Source: Longitalea luteola
Lineage (GTDB): Bacteria > Bacteroidota > Bacteroidia > Chitinophagales > Chitinophagaceae
Assembly: GCF_017356035.1 (NCBI RefSeq)
Contig: NZ_JAFIQX010000002.1
Coordinates: 968,696-1,032,695 of the forward strand
Direction of reading: 5' to 3'
DNA: 64,000 nucleotides
A program made the translations under genes and the position numbers. The notes beneath the pieces were generated by a model. It did no database searches. It was not told where the DNA came from and saw only the letters and a program-made list of their open reading frames with translations. This document shows, piece after piece, positions 52,302-59,917 of this stretch (its first letter is position 1; the number at the start of each line of letters is the position of its first letter).

Positions 52302-53138
52302 ATGGAAGTCAATAAAATATTAAGCGCTGATGTTCTTGACATCATCTTCGAGGGCCGGAATAAGGACTACGGTGCTTATGAACTGCGCAAAACCTATAAC
52401 AGGCGATTGATCACATCGCTGCTTATAGTTGGTGCACTTTGTCTTCTGATGTTTATAGGATATCTCGTATCCTCTTTACTGGAGACAAAGGAAGACGTCA
52501 ATAAAGTGGTGGTGCAGGACGTGCAGCTCGAAGAAATAAAACAGGAAGAAAAAAGGGAAGAGCCGCCACCACCGCCTCCGCCCAAACCACCAGAGCCACC
52601 AAAAGTGGAAATGGCTAAATTCACACCTCCCAAGATCGTAAAAGATGAAGAGGTAAAAGAAGAGGAAAAGCCACCAGAAGTAGAGAAACTGGAAGAGACC
52701 AAGATCGGTACCATGAACCAGGAAGGTCAGAAAGACGAAGGTATTGTGGCTCCTCCCGTTGAAGATGCCGGAAAAGGGGTTGTGGAAGCTCCCAAGAAAG
52801 AAGAAGAAGACTGGGATAAAACCTTTACCAAGGTAGAAATTGAGTCGGAGTACCCCGGTGGAGCAGCCGCCTGGCAGCGCTACCTGAACAGGAACCTCCG
52901 CTATCCCCAGGAAGCTATCGATAACGAAGTACAAGGTGCAGTAGTAGTACAGTTCATCGTGGACAAAGAAGGTAATGTGAGTGATGTTGAAGCCATCAGC
53001 GGACCCAACGAATTACGTGGTGAAGCTGTTCGCGTAATCAAGAAGAGTGGTAAATGGACACCAGCTGTGCAGAACGGACGCCAGGTAAAATCGTACAAGA
53101 AGCAACCGATCGTTTTCCGTCTCGAAGCTGAAGGATAA
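52302..53138 (+). CDS. tonB: TonB energy transducer, paralogue 1
   Basis: 278 aa. N-terminal box (ADVLDIIFEGRNKDYGAYEL), a membrane helix (about 43-64), a proline-rich span (PPPPPPKPPEPPKVEMAKFT) that crosses the periplasm, an acidic region, and a C-terminal TonB domain (VEIESEYPGGAAAWQRYLNR through VIKKSGKWTPAVQNGRQVKS). It links ExbBD to outer-membrane TonB-dependent receptors such as SusC-type transporters. It is the first of three tandem paralogues; a terminator follows. Confidence 0.93.
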   Translation: MEVNKILSADVLDIIFEGRNKDYGAYELRKTYNRRLITSLLIVGALCLLMFIGYLVSSLLETKEDVNKVVVQDVQLEEIKQEEKREEPPPPPPPKPPEPPKVEMAKFTPPKIVKDEEVKEEEKPPEVEKLEETKIGTMNQEGQKDEGIVAPPVEDAGKGVVEAPKKEEEDWDKTFTKVEIESEYPGGAAAWQRYLNRNLRYPQEAIDNEVQGAVVVQFIVDKEGNVSDVEAISGPNELRGEAVRVIKKSGKWTPAVQNGRQVKSYKKQPIVFRLEAEG

Positions 53139-53164
53139 GCTAACCCTGCTTTGGAAAATAATTT

Positions 53165-53197
53165 AAGTCCTCTCTATTACAGAGAGGACTTTTTTGT
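53165..53197 (+). terminator. Intrinsic terminator after tonB paralogue 1
   Basis: Perfect stem AAGTCCTCTCT (53165-53175) with AGAGAGGACTT (53181-53191), then TTTTTGTTTTT. The same AAGTCCTCTC stem recurs after paralogue 2, suggesting the terminator was copied with the gene. Confidence 0.88.
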
Positions 53198-53215
53198 TTT
53201 TATAGCCATCAATCT

Positions 53216-53575
53216 AATGTGATGATCCCGACCAGAGCCGGGACAAGTTGTGATGATGTGATAATTCGATAATGAATACAATTTTACTTTGAAACTAATA
53301 ATTAATAGCAGACATCAAGGCATGTGCTAATGTTCTAAATAGCTGATGTGCTAATGAAATACAGATACACCTTACGCTGCAACATGCGATTTCATTACCT
53401 GCGACGCATTTACGATGAAGCTTCCATGCTAACGCTCAGGCCTATACCTTTCCGATCTCCATATCTTTTTTTCTCATCTTTCAATCTACAGTGTGTTTTC
53501 CATTATCACATTATCGAATTATCACATTATCACATTAGCTAATTAGCACATTAGCTAATTAGCACATTGCCTTCT
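53216..53575. repeat. GTGATGATCC / CACATTATC word inverted repeat between tonB 1 and 2
   Basis: The left arm has AATGTGATGATCC, TTGTGATGATGTGATAATTC and GATAATG words (53216-53275). The right arm has CATTATCACATTATCGAATT, ATCACATTATCACATTAGCT and AATTAGCACATT words (53500-53570). The interior at 53290-53490 is less repetitive; I see no convincing gene in it. At 360 bases it is the largest example of the class. Confidence 0.7.
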
Positions 53576-53653
53576 TTAGGGCTCAAAGCAAACATTTGAG
53601 ACATGGCTTTGTGGAAACCACCATGGCCTGCATCTTAATAATAAAGTATCGCC

Positions 53654-54484
53654 ATGGAAAGTTCAACCATTCTAACGGCAGATGTACTCGATATCATCTT
53701 CGAGGGACGCAACAAGGATTATGGCGCTTATCAGCTGCGGCGCACGTACAGTAAACGATTATGGACGTCCATTGCCGTTATGTTATCAGTAATTCTTTTA
53801 TGCTGTATCGGGTTCGTCTTTGCAGGAGGAAAGAAAGAAAAATTAACAACCATTATTCTTCCGCCTGATCTTGCACTGGAAAAAATTCAGGAAGAGAAAA
53901 AAGAAGAGCCACTCCCGCCGCCGCCCCCACCCAAACAACCAGAACCGCCTAAAATGGAAATGGCAAAATTCACCCCACCCAAAATTGTGCGCGATGATGA
54001 AGTGAAAGAAGATGAGAAGCCGCCGGAAATGACAAAACTGGAAGACACCAGGATCGGAACAATGAACCAGGAAGGATTGAGAGATGATGGTATAGTAGCC
54101 CCGCCTGTTGAGGATGGCAATAGGGGAGTGGTAGTAGCACCACAGAAAGAAGAAGAAGACTGGGGCAAAACCTTTACCAAAGTGGAAATAGAATCTGAAT
54201 ACCCCGGAGGACCAGCTGCCTGGCAGCGTTTCCTGAACAGGAATCTTCGGTTTCCACAGGAGGCTATTGATAACGAGGTGCAAGGTACTGTACTGGTACA
54301 ATTCGTAGTAGATGTCGAGGGCAACGTAAGTAACGTTGTGGCCATTAGCGGACCGGAAGAATTACGTCCGGAAGGAGTGCGCGTTATTAAGAAAAGCGGT
54401 AAATGGACACCAGCCATACAAAATGGCCGCCAGGTAAAATCGTACAAGACACAGTCGATCCTTTTTCGTCTTGGAGGTGAATGA
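53654..54484 (+). CDS. TonB energy transducer, paralogue 2
   Basis: 276 aa, very similar to paralogue 1 from end to end: N-terminal box ADVLDIIFEGRNKDYGAYQL, helix (about 38-56), proline-rich PPPPPPKQPEPPKMEMAKFT, a near-identical middle (TKLEDTRIGTMNQEGLRDDG) and TonB domain (VEIESEYPGGPAAWQRFLNR). Its upstream sequence GCATCTTAATAATAAAGTAT resembles that before paralogue 3 (GCGTCTTAGTAATAAAGCAA), so the copied unit included the leader. It has its own terminator and could be expressed independently. Confidence 0.9.
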   Translation: MESSTILTADVLDIIFEGRNKDYGAYQLRRTYSKRLWTSIAVMLSVILLCCIGFVFAGGKKEKLTTIILPPDLALEKIQEEKKEEPLPPPPPPKQPEPPKMEMAKFTPPKIVRDDEVKEDEKPPEMTKLEDTRIGTMNQEGLRDDGIVAPPVEDGNRGVVVAPQKEEEDWGKTFTKVEIESEYPGGPAAWQRFLNRNLRFPQEAIDNEVQGTVLVQFVVDVEGNVSNVVAISGPEELRPEGVRVIKKSGKWTPAIQNGRQVKSYKTQSILFRLGGE

Positions 54485-54516
54485 AGAATAAACACAACGG
54501 TGATATACATTGTTTC

Positions 54517-54548
54517 AAGTCCTCTCAATGTTGGGAGGACTTTTTTAT
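54517..54548 (+). terminator. Intrinsic terminator after tonB paralogue 2
   Basis: AAGTCCTCTC (54517-54526) with GGGAGGACTT (54533-54542), then TTTTATAATG. Same stem sequence as after paralogue 1, with a different loop. Confidence 0.85.
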
Positions 54549-54708
54549 AATGTGATAATTAGATGATTTGATAATTTGATAATGAATACAATTCTTTGAA
54601 ACTAATAACTAATAGCGGCTTCAATTATGCAAACTCATACAATAATGATTGGTTTTTGTTTTCCATTATCACATCATCATATTATCACATCATCACATTA
54701 TCACATTG
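54546..54708. repeat. GATAATGTGATAATT word inverted repeat between tonB 2 and 3
   Basis: Left words ATAATGTGATAATTAGATGA and TTTGATAATTTGATAATG (54546-54583) face right words CATTATCACATCATCATATT, ATCACATCATCACATTATC and ACATTG (54663-54707). Same word as before paralogue 2, in step with duplication of the whole unit. Confidence 0.75.
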
Positions 54709-54785
54709 AGAAGAGGGTTTGCTTGCAAATAATTGGATGGTTATGGAATTGATTAGTGTATGCGTCTTAGTAATAAAGCAAGCAT

Positions 54786-55616
54786 ATGGAAACTTCTACC
54801 ATTCTAACCGCAGATGTACTCGATATTTTGTTTGACGGACGTAATAAAGAATATGGCGCTTATGATTTGCGGCGCACATATAATAAACGATTGGCAATGT
54901 CCCTTACTGTTATGTTGTTGGTTACCTGTATGTTGTTCATTGGTTTTGCATTTGCCGGCAAAAAAACAACCGTAGCAAAAGAGTTTATCATTGGGCCGGA
55001 TGTTATACTGGAGCCGCCGCCACCGGTGGAGAAGGAGATAAAATTGCCACCACCACCGGCTAAGCAATCGCACCCGCCTGTACAGGTGCAAACGCTAAAG
55101 GTTACACCACTCCGCATCGTTCCGGACGAACAGATACCACAAACTGAAATGCCGCCGGTAGAAGCCCAGGAGCATGTTAAAATTGGTTCCAAAACAATTG
55201 ATGGCGTGCCCGAGGGCGACCTGGTGATCGCTCCGCCGGGTGATGTGCAGGGACAAGGGATCATTGAACGGCCGAAGAAAGAAGATAGAGCTGATGACGG
55301 GATTTTCCGGAAAGTGGAAATTGAATCGGAGTATCCTGGCGGCCTGGCAGCCTGGCAACGATTCCTGTACAAGAATCTGCGGTATCCGCAGGAGGCTGTT
55401 GATCAGAATATCCAGGGAGTGGTAGTGGTACAGTTCATAGTAGACAAAGAAGGCAATGTGAGCGATGTGGAAGCGGTGAGCGGTCCGCAGGAATTGCAGG
55501 CAGAAGCCATCCGTGTTATCAGGAAAAGCGGCAAATGGACGCCTGCCATTCAAAATGGTAACAAGGTGAAATCTTACAAAAAGCAGCCTGTCGGGTTCAG
55601 AATGGCTGAAGAATAA
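54786..55616 (+). CDS. TonB energy transducer, paralogue 3 (diverged)
   Basis: 276 aa. The N-terminal box (ADVLDILFDGRNKEYGAYDL) and C-terminal TonB domain (VEIESEYPGGLAAWQRFLYK) match paralogues 1 and 2. The middle is different: the poly-proline part is PPPPVEKEIKLPPPPAKQSH, and the KFTPPKIV segment is replaced by TLKVTPLRIVPDEQIPQTEM. It is thus the oldest branch, or the one evolving a new partner. It has the conserved leader motif and is followed by a GTGCCACG palindrome with T-run. Confidence 0.9.
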   Translation: METSTILTADVLDILFDGRNKEYGAYDLRRTYNKRLAMSLTVMLLVTCMLFIGFAFAGKKTTVAKEFIIGPDVILEPPPPVEKEIKLPPPPAKQSHPPVQVQTLKVTPLRIVPDEQIPQTEMPPVEAQEHVKIGSKTIDGVPEGDLVIAPPGDVQGQGIIERPKKEDRADDGIFRKVEIESEYPGGLAAWQRFLYKNLRYPQEAVDQNIQGVVVVQFIVDKEGNVSDVEAVSGPQELQAEAIRVIRKSGKWTPAIQNGNKVKSYKKQPVGFRMAEE

Positions 55617-55653
55617 TAGCAACGGTTTTCTAAATGGGTCTCAGTTTTTACTG

Positions 55654-55686
55654 GTGTCACGGTGCAAAGCCGTGGCACTTTTTTGT
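55654..55686 (+). terminator. GTGCCACG-type palindrome serving as terminator after tonB 3
   Basis: GTGTCACGG (55654-55662) pairs with CCGTGGCAC (55670-55678), one G-T wobble, then a run of six or seven T. It is a member of the dispersed palindrome family in a terminator position. Confidence 0.75.
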
Positions 55687-55754
55687 GTCTTACCAACCAC
55701 CCCGGGAACGATGCCAGTAGTCTTAATGCCGGAACCGCGAACTGGCGCTGCGAA

Positions 55755-55806
55755 CTTTGAACTTTGAACTTTGAACTGTGAACTTAGAACTGTGAACTGT
55801 GAACTC
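55755..55806. repeat. GAACTTTGAACTGTGAACT word repeat before mnmE
   Basis: Seven tandem 7-8 base words (TTTGAACTTTGAACTTTGAA, then CTGTGAACTTAGAACTGTGA and ACTGTGAACT), all in the same direction, immediately upstream of the mnmE promoter. CCAACCGGTAACTG follows. Confidence 0.8.
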
Positions 55807-55838
55807 CCAACCGGTAACTGCCTTCTGCCCATTTATTG

Positions 55839-55846
55839 TATTTTTG
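55839..55846 (+). promoter_or_regulatory. TATTTTTG -7 box of mnmE
   Basis: TATTTTTG matches TAnnTTTG and lies 26 bases before the start codon; the same octamer serves rpsP and nuoA. A TTG at the exact -33 position is not present (CTG instead). Confidence 0.5.
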
Positions 55847-55871
55847 CCCTCATTCAAACAAGGATATAGCT

Positions 55872-57257
55872 ATGCAGGGAAAATCAATAGGCTGGGAGGA
55901 TACCATCGTAGCACTGGCAACCGCGCAGGGAATTGGCGCTATTGGCGTAATACGCCTGAGCGGCCGGCAGGCGTTCGATATCATCAATGGATTATTTTCC
56001 TCCAAGGACCTGACCCGGCAGCCTTCCCATACCCTGCATGTTGGCTATTTGAAGGAGAATGGGAAGGTGCTCGATGAAGTGGTCGTATCGCTGTTTAAAG
56101 GCCCAAAATCGTACACTGGCGAAGATGTGGTAGAAATATCAGGGCATGGTTCCCCCTTCGTTTTACAGCAGATTATACAGGCCTGCGTGAACCAGGGAGC
56201 GCGGTTGGCCAAACCCGGAGAATTTACCCAGCGCGCCTTTTTAAATGGCAAGCTCGACCTCGCGCAGGCTGAAGCGGTAGCCGACCTTATTGCCAGTAAT
56301 ACAGAAGCGTCGCGCAAGACCGCCCTTCATAATATCCGCGGCGGTTTTTCAGAACGCCTGAAGAACCTGCGCGAACGGCTGATCATGTTTTCCGCGCTCA
56401 TAGAGCTGGAGCTCGACTTTTCCCAGGAAGATGTAGAATTTGCAGACCGCACCCAGCTGTTCAACCTGTTGACCGAAGCGCAGCAAACCACGCAGCAGCT
56501 GGCCAACAGTTTTCAGCTCGGCAATGTGATCAAGAACGGCGTGAGCGTAGCGATCATTGGAAAACCGAATGCCGGTAAATCGACCCTGCTCAATACCCTC
56601 CTCAATGAGAACCGCGCCATTGTAAGCGACATTGCCGGCACCACCCGCGATACCATTGAAGAAGTGCTGAACATCGATGGCATCCTGTTCCGGCTCATCG
56701 ACACAGCCGGTATCCGCGAACATACCCACGATGTAATAGAAAGCATCGGGATGGAAAAGGCGCTGGCCAAAATGCAGCAGGCCGATGTGGTGATCTATCT
56801 GTTCGATGTGAATGAAGTCAACGCCGTTGAATTGCAGTCCATCGTCGATGAACTGAATAGCAAAAAAAGGAAATACATCCTGGCTGGTAATAAATCAGAT
56901 ATCTTGCCTGAAGCCAGGCTGCGCGAGAAATTCAGCTCCATTCCCGGTATTATCTTTATTTCTGCCAAAGCGAACGCGCATACGGAAGTATTAAAGGAAA
57001 AGTTGGTAGACCTGGTGTTGCAGGGCAAAATACAGGCCGACGATACGATCATTACCAATGCCCGCCATTTTCATGCCTTGCAGGAAGTGTTGCAATCGCT
57101 GATCGATATCCGAAATGGATTGGAGAACAAGATCCCCGGCGACCTGGTGGCCCTCGACATCCGCCGCTGCCTGCATTATCTCGGTGAGATCACCGGCGAA
57201 ATTACAACCGAGGATCAGTTAGATTATATATTTAGTAAGTTTTGTATTGGGAAGTAA
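55872..57257 (+). CDS. mnmE: tRNA modification GTPase MnmE (TrmE)
   Basis: 461 aa. With MnmG it makes 5-(carboxymethyl)aminomethyluridine at tRNA position 34. The N-terminal folate-binding domain has TIVALATAQGIGAIGVIRLS; the helical domain flanks an inserted G domain with GKPNAGKSTLLN, DIAGTTRDTIEE, DTAGIRE and NKSD. The C-terminus ends FCIGK, whose cysteine is essential in the family. ATG at 55872 (MQGKSIGWEDTIVALAT) chosen. The last 18 bases are a known island integration site in other bacteria, and an AT-rich island begins directly after the stop. Confidence 0.96.
   Translation: MQGKSIGWEDTIVALATAQGIGAIGVIRLSGRQAFDIINGLFSSKDLTRQPSHTLHVGYLKENGKVLDEVVVSLFKGPKSYTGEDVVEISGHGSPFVLQQIIQACVNQGARLAKPGEFTQRAFLNGKLDLAQAEAVADLIASNTEASRKTALHNIRGGFSERLKNLRERLIMFSALIELELDFSQEDVEFADRTQLFNLLTEAQQTTQQLANSFQLGNVIKNGVSVAIIGKPNAGKSTLLNTLLNENRAIVSDIAGTTRDTIEEVLNIDGILFRLIDTAGIREHTHDVIESIGMEKALAKMQQADVVIYLFDVNEVNAVELQSIVDELNSKKRKYILAGNKSDILPEARLREKFSSIPGIIFISAKANAHTEVLKEKLVDLVLQGKIQADDTIITNARHFHALQEVLQSLIDIRNGLENKIPGDLVALDIRRCLHYLGEITGEITTEDQLDYIFSKFCIGK
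57240..57257 (+). other. Possible island attachment site at mnmE 3' end
   Basis: TTTTGTATTGGGAAGTAA, the last 18 bases of mnmE, closely resembles the attachment core at the 3' end of trmE/mnmE used by SGI1-type genomic islands (TTCTGTATTGGTAAGTAA-like, from memory). Sequence composition and gene content change immediately after it. I find no second copy before 64000, so the other end would lie beyond the window. Because the sequence also encodes the conserved FCIGK end, similarity alone does not prove integration. Confidence 0.45.
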
Positions 57258-57419
57258 CCGCATATACGTGTAATGCGGGGTTTACGAGATTTTCACTGAT
57301 TCTGAAAGATTTACATTTGCCTTTCATTGTCTTTTTCTGCCTTTACTAGCCGTTTTCTTGTTGTGATTTGGTTACTACTTAAAAATTACGGGAATTTCAT
57401 GGTCACTACTGTGGAAAAT

Positions 57420-57460
57420 TGATACGGTATGATACGCAATGATACGGTATGATACATTAA
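57420..57460. repeat. 10-bp tandem repeat TGATACGGTA
   Basis: Four units in a row: TGATACGGTA, TGATACGCAA, TGATACGGTA, TGATACATTA. They lie at the edge of the island and overlap possible upstream ATG codons of the CHAT-like gene. A 10-bp period would place each copy on one face of the helix. Confidence 0.75.
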
Positions 57461-58299
57461 TGCTTAATATTTTGTCTATGAATGATGATGATAAAAGATA
57501 TCTTAGGTTTAACGCAGTATATATTATTGACTCATTGAATAATGATGAGATGCAAACGGGTGAAGCACTGCATGGTATATTGCGGTACATTCAATACAAA
57601 ATAGAATTTCTAAAATGCAAACTATTTAAGGTTAATAGCAAAATTGAATTAATACAATTGTTTAAGGGATTAAATGAAGAAGTTCATGCTTATGGTACAC
57701 ATCCCTTTTTGCATTTTGAAGTTCATGGTTCAAGAGAGGGATTGGTGTTAAACTCTAATGAGGCTGTGTCATGGAAGGAAATTGCAGATTTATTAAGGGA
57801 TATAAATATTAAGACAAGAAACAACACAATAGTTTCGCTAGCCACCTGTTATGGTGGTTTTATTTATGAAAGCATATTACCTTCTTTGCCTGCGCCTTTT
57901 TTTGCAATTATTGGTCCGTGGAATCCTGTCACTTCGGATGAGATTATGGCAAGCTTCACTCGGTTTTTTGAGTTTCTTTTTGCTACAGAGAATTTAAATG
58001 ATATAGATTTTGATCTTGCTGTCGAAAAGTTGAATGAGAATAACGATTTAACTGAAAAATTTGGTTTTTATCATGCCGAGATAGTTTACGATCGGATAGT
58101 GTCTGAGTATGAAGAAAAATTAAAAAATCCTGAAGAGTTCAATAAGCGAGTTGAAAGCATGGTTGAGTTTGGATTAAGAATTGAAGGGATTACAAATAAT
58201 ATGACCTTAGGCGAGATGCGAAAAGCATGTGAACTATATCTTAAGAATCCGAATTTAGTTAGGCAGAAAATGAAAAGCGACTTTCTTATGCGTGGATAA
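57460..58299 (+). CDS. Probable CHAT/caspase-like cysteine protease
   Basis: 279 aa, codon use much more AT-rich than its neighbours. Two separated blocks suggest a caspase-fold dyad: FEVHGSREGLVLN with His-Gly (His89) and IVSLATCYGGFIYESI with Cys130, each after a hydrophobic strand. Next comes FFAIIGPWNPVTSDEIMASF, resembling the post-cysteine strand and helix of CHAT domains. Spacing of about 41 residues between His and Cys is usual for the fold. The C-terminal third is charged and helical with no known domain. Start at 57460 chosen, right after the tandem repeats; 57478 is possible. Assignment rests on motifs only. Confidence 0.55.
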   Translation: MLNILSMNDDDKRYLRFNAVYIIDSLNNDEMQTGEALHGILRYIQYKIEFLKCKLFKVNSKIELIQLFKGLNEEVHAYGTHPFLHFEVHGSREGLVLNSNEAVSWKEIADLLRDINIKTRNNTIVSLATCYGGFIYESILPSLPAPFFAIIGPWNPVTSDEIMASFTRFFEFLFATENLNDIDFDLAVEKLNENNDLTEKFGFYHAEIVYDRIVSEYEEKLKNPEEFNKRVESMVEFGLRIEGITNNMTLGEMRKACELYLKNPNLVRQKMKSDFLMRG

Positions 58300-58393
58300 A
58301 TCAAGCCAGTTTCAGTATAGCCAATTGTGTTGCCTTATAAGGTTTTTAAAAGGATTTTTATGCTACTAATAGTGACAATCACAAATACAAACT

Positions 58394-58765
58394 ATGAGTA
58401 GCAATATACGAATTGAAAAAACCTGCGAATTCTGTAAGAAAGACTTTATTGCAAAGACAACCGTTACACAATGCTGTTCTGACGATTGCGCAAAGCGATT
58501 ATATAAGAGAAAGAAAAGAGATGAAAAGATCGCACAGGCTAATTTGAAAACTGAAATAAAGCAAAAGCCCAAGGCATTTATTACAGAAGATCAAATTAAG
58601 CTGATTAATGTCAAGGCAATACTTACACTTAAAGAAGCTGCGACCCTACTCAATATATCCGAACTCACAATGAGGAGGTGGGTGCTATCCGGTAAAGTAA
58701 AATCTCAAAAGGCAGGTAAAAAGCACTTGATTCTTCGTGCTTCCCTTCCTGTTAAAGAGTTATAG
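58394..58765 (+). CDS. Zinc-ribbon plus helix-turn-helix protein
   Basis: 123 aa. An N-terminal CxxC ... CC...C cluster (EKTCEFCKKDFIAKTTVTQC, then CSDDCAKR) suggests a small zinc ribbon. A basic linker follows (KRKKRDEKIAQANLK), then a C-terminal excisionase/MerR-like HTH (LTLKEAATLLNISELTMRRW through VLSGKVKSQKAGKKHLI). Such proteins are common beside integrases in Bacteroidota elements and may act as recombination directionality factor or regulator. It follows the CHAT-like gene by 95 bases. Confidence 0.8.
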   Translation: MSSNIRIEKTCEFCKKDFIAKTTVTQCCSDDCAKRLYKRKKRDEKIAQANLKTEIKQKPKAFITEDQIKLINVKAILTLKEAATLLNISELTMRRWVLSGKVKSQKAGKKHLILRASLPVKEL

Positions 58766-58921
58766 TGAATGCTTCACATTAACTACTAAGAAATGATGTG
58801 GTTTTATAAGAGTGAAATAACACCTAATCCTGCAATTTACAGGACGATATACGCGGAGCACCGGGCAGAGTTGGGTACGGTGAAATTTCAGTAATCAATT
58901 AGTATTGTTCAGCCCTACTTT

Positions 58922-59197
58922 TTATTCCTTTTTGGGTTGCTTATTCATCTCGATAAAAACAGCCTCAATTAATAACTCAAGTTGAGAATAAAAGTACAAT
59001 AGCGTATCCCGGCTTTTGCCTTCAGAATAATTTGGGTGATTAGTAGTAAGAACAGCTTCTACCATATTCCATAATTCCTGCCGTACATCTGAAAGGTGAA
59101 AGTTTAAAAAGAAGTCTTTTATTACTTCTTGCGGGCTCTCATTTGTTAAGCGTATAGGTTGATTGTATATGTCAGGGCGATTAAGAAAATGATTCAT
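58922..59197 (-). CDS. Small conserved hypothetical protein, 91 aa
   Basis: An acidic, helical 91-residue protein starting MNHFLNRPDIYNQPIRLTNE. The middle (EVIKDFFLNFHLSDVRQELW) and end (LEL LIEAVFIEMNKQPKKE-type) are amphipathic. No enzyme motif and no membrane helix. It is the only gene of the island on the minus strand in this window, and the spacer upstream of it leads to the integrase promoter region. I recall similar small proteins near Bacteroidota integrases, but cannot name the family. Confidence 0.6.
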   Translation of the reverse strand: MNHFLNRPDIYNQPIRLTNESPQEVIKDFFLNFHLSDVRQELWNMVEAVLTTNHPNYSEGKSRDTLLYFYSQLELLIEAVFIEMNKQPKKE

Positions 59198-59341
59198 ATA
59201 ATTTTTGCATGCACTATCGCAACAGTTTTTGTTCTGTACAACAAGAACGTTATTATTAATCTAAACTATTTCCTACAAATCCCACGATTCCTACGAGTCA
59301 TCCAATATTTAAAGCTGGCTCATAAAAAGTGCGAGCCTTAA

Positions 59342-59917
59342 TAAATCTATTTACTTTTTTAGATGGCTTTTGTTGTGCTTAGGTAAAGATAGCCGTAGAA
59401 ATGGGAGGATAACCCTTTTATATTCAGTAACATATATTATGCAGTATACTATGATTCTCAGAATTAAAAGGCAGTGATTGTTTATCGATGATTCAAAGGT
59501 GTTGCAGCATTTATTTTTAAAGTATAAAAAAGCATGTAACCTAGTAAGTAATAAGCGAATATCTGATACAGTTATATCATGTTACCTGATATGAAATTAT
59601 TGGTGTTTTTATGCATAATAATTGCCAATTTCAGAAAGCTGTATTTAAAGGTAATTCTATCGGTATAAAACGAGGAATTGTAGGAAACGTAGGAATTATA
59701 GGAAAACCGCGGTAAAACGAAAATTTGGCGTTTTAAAACGCTTTAAACCGCCATTTACTTTTATCTATTTGCCTAATTCGAAGGTATTTTCTAACGTAGA
59801 AAGTACTGAATACTGGTTTGATCGTGTAAAACCCGCGTCAATAGGGTGAGCTGTTGTTTGATTGAGAAATTCATCTGAAGGTTGTGGCAAAATTAGTAAC
59901 AAATAAAGCATTTTGTC
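59342..59917. other. AT-rich region upstream of integrase with GTAGGAA repeats
   Basis: 576 bases without a gene. At 59672-59707 the word TAGGAAT/GTAGGAA occurs four times (GAGGAATTGTAGGAAACGTA, then GGAATTATAGGAAAAC). An inverted version, CCTACAAATCCCACGATTCC, then TACGAG, lies at 59271-59296. TTTGGCGTTTTAAAACGCTT, then TAAACCGCC at 59724-59752 is palindromic. These may be arm-type integrase sites or the attP region. Confidence 0.5.

Noticed and set aside
59159..59341. 60-codon frame in the island
   Set aside because: It overlaps the minus-strand small gene start and an AT-rich spacer, with no family signal; too weak to call.
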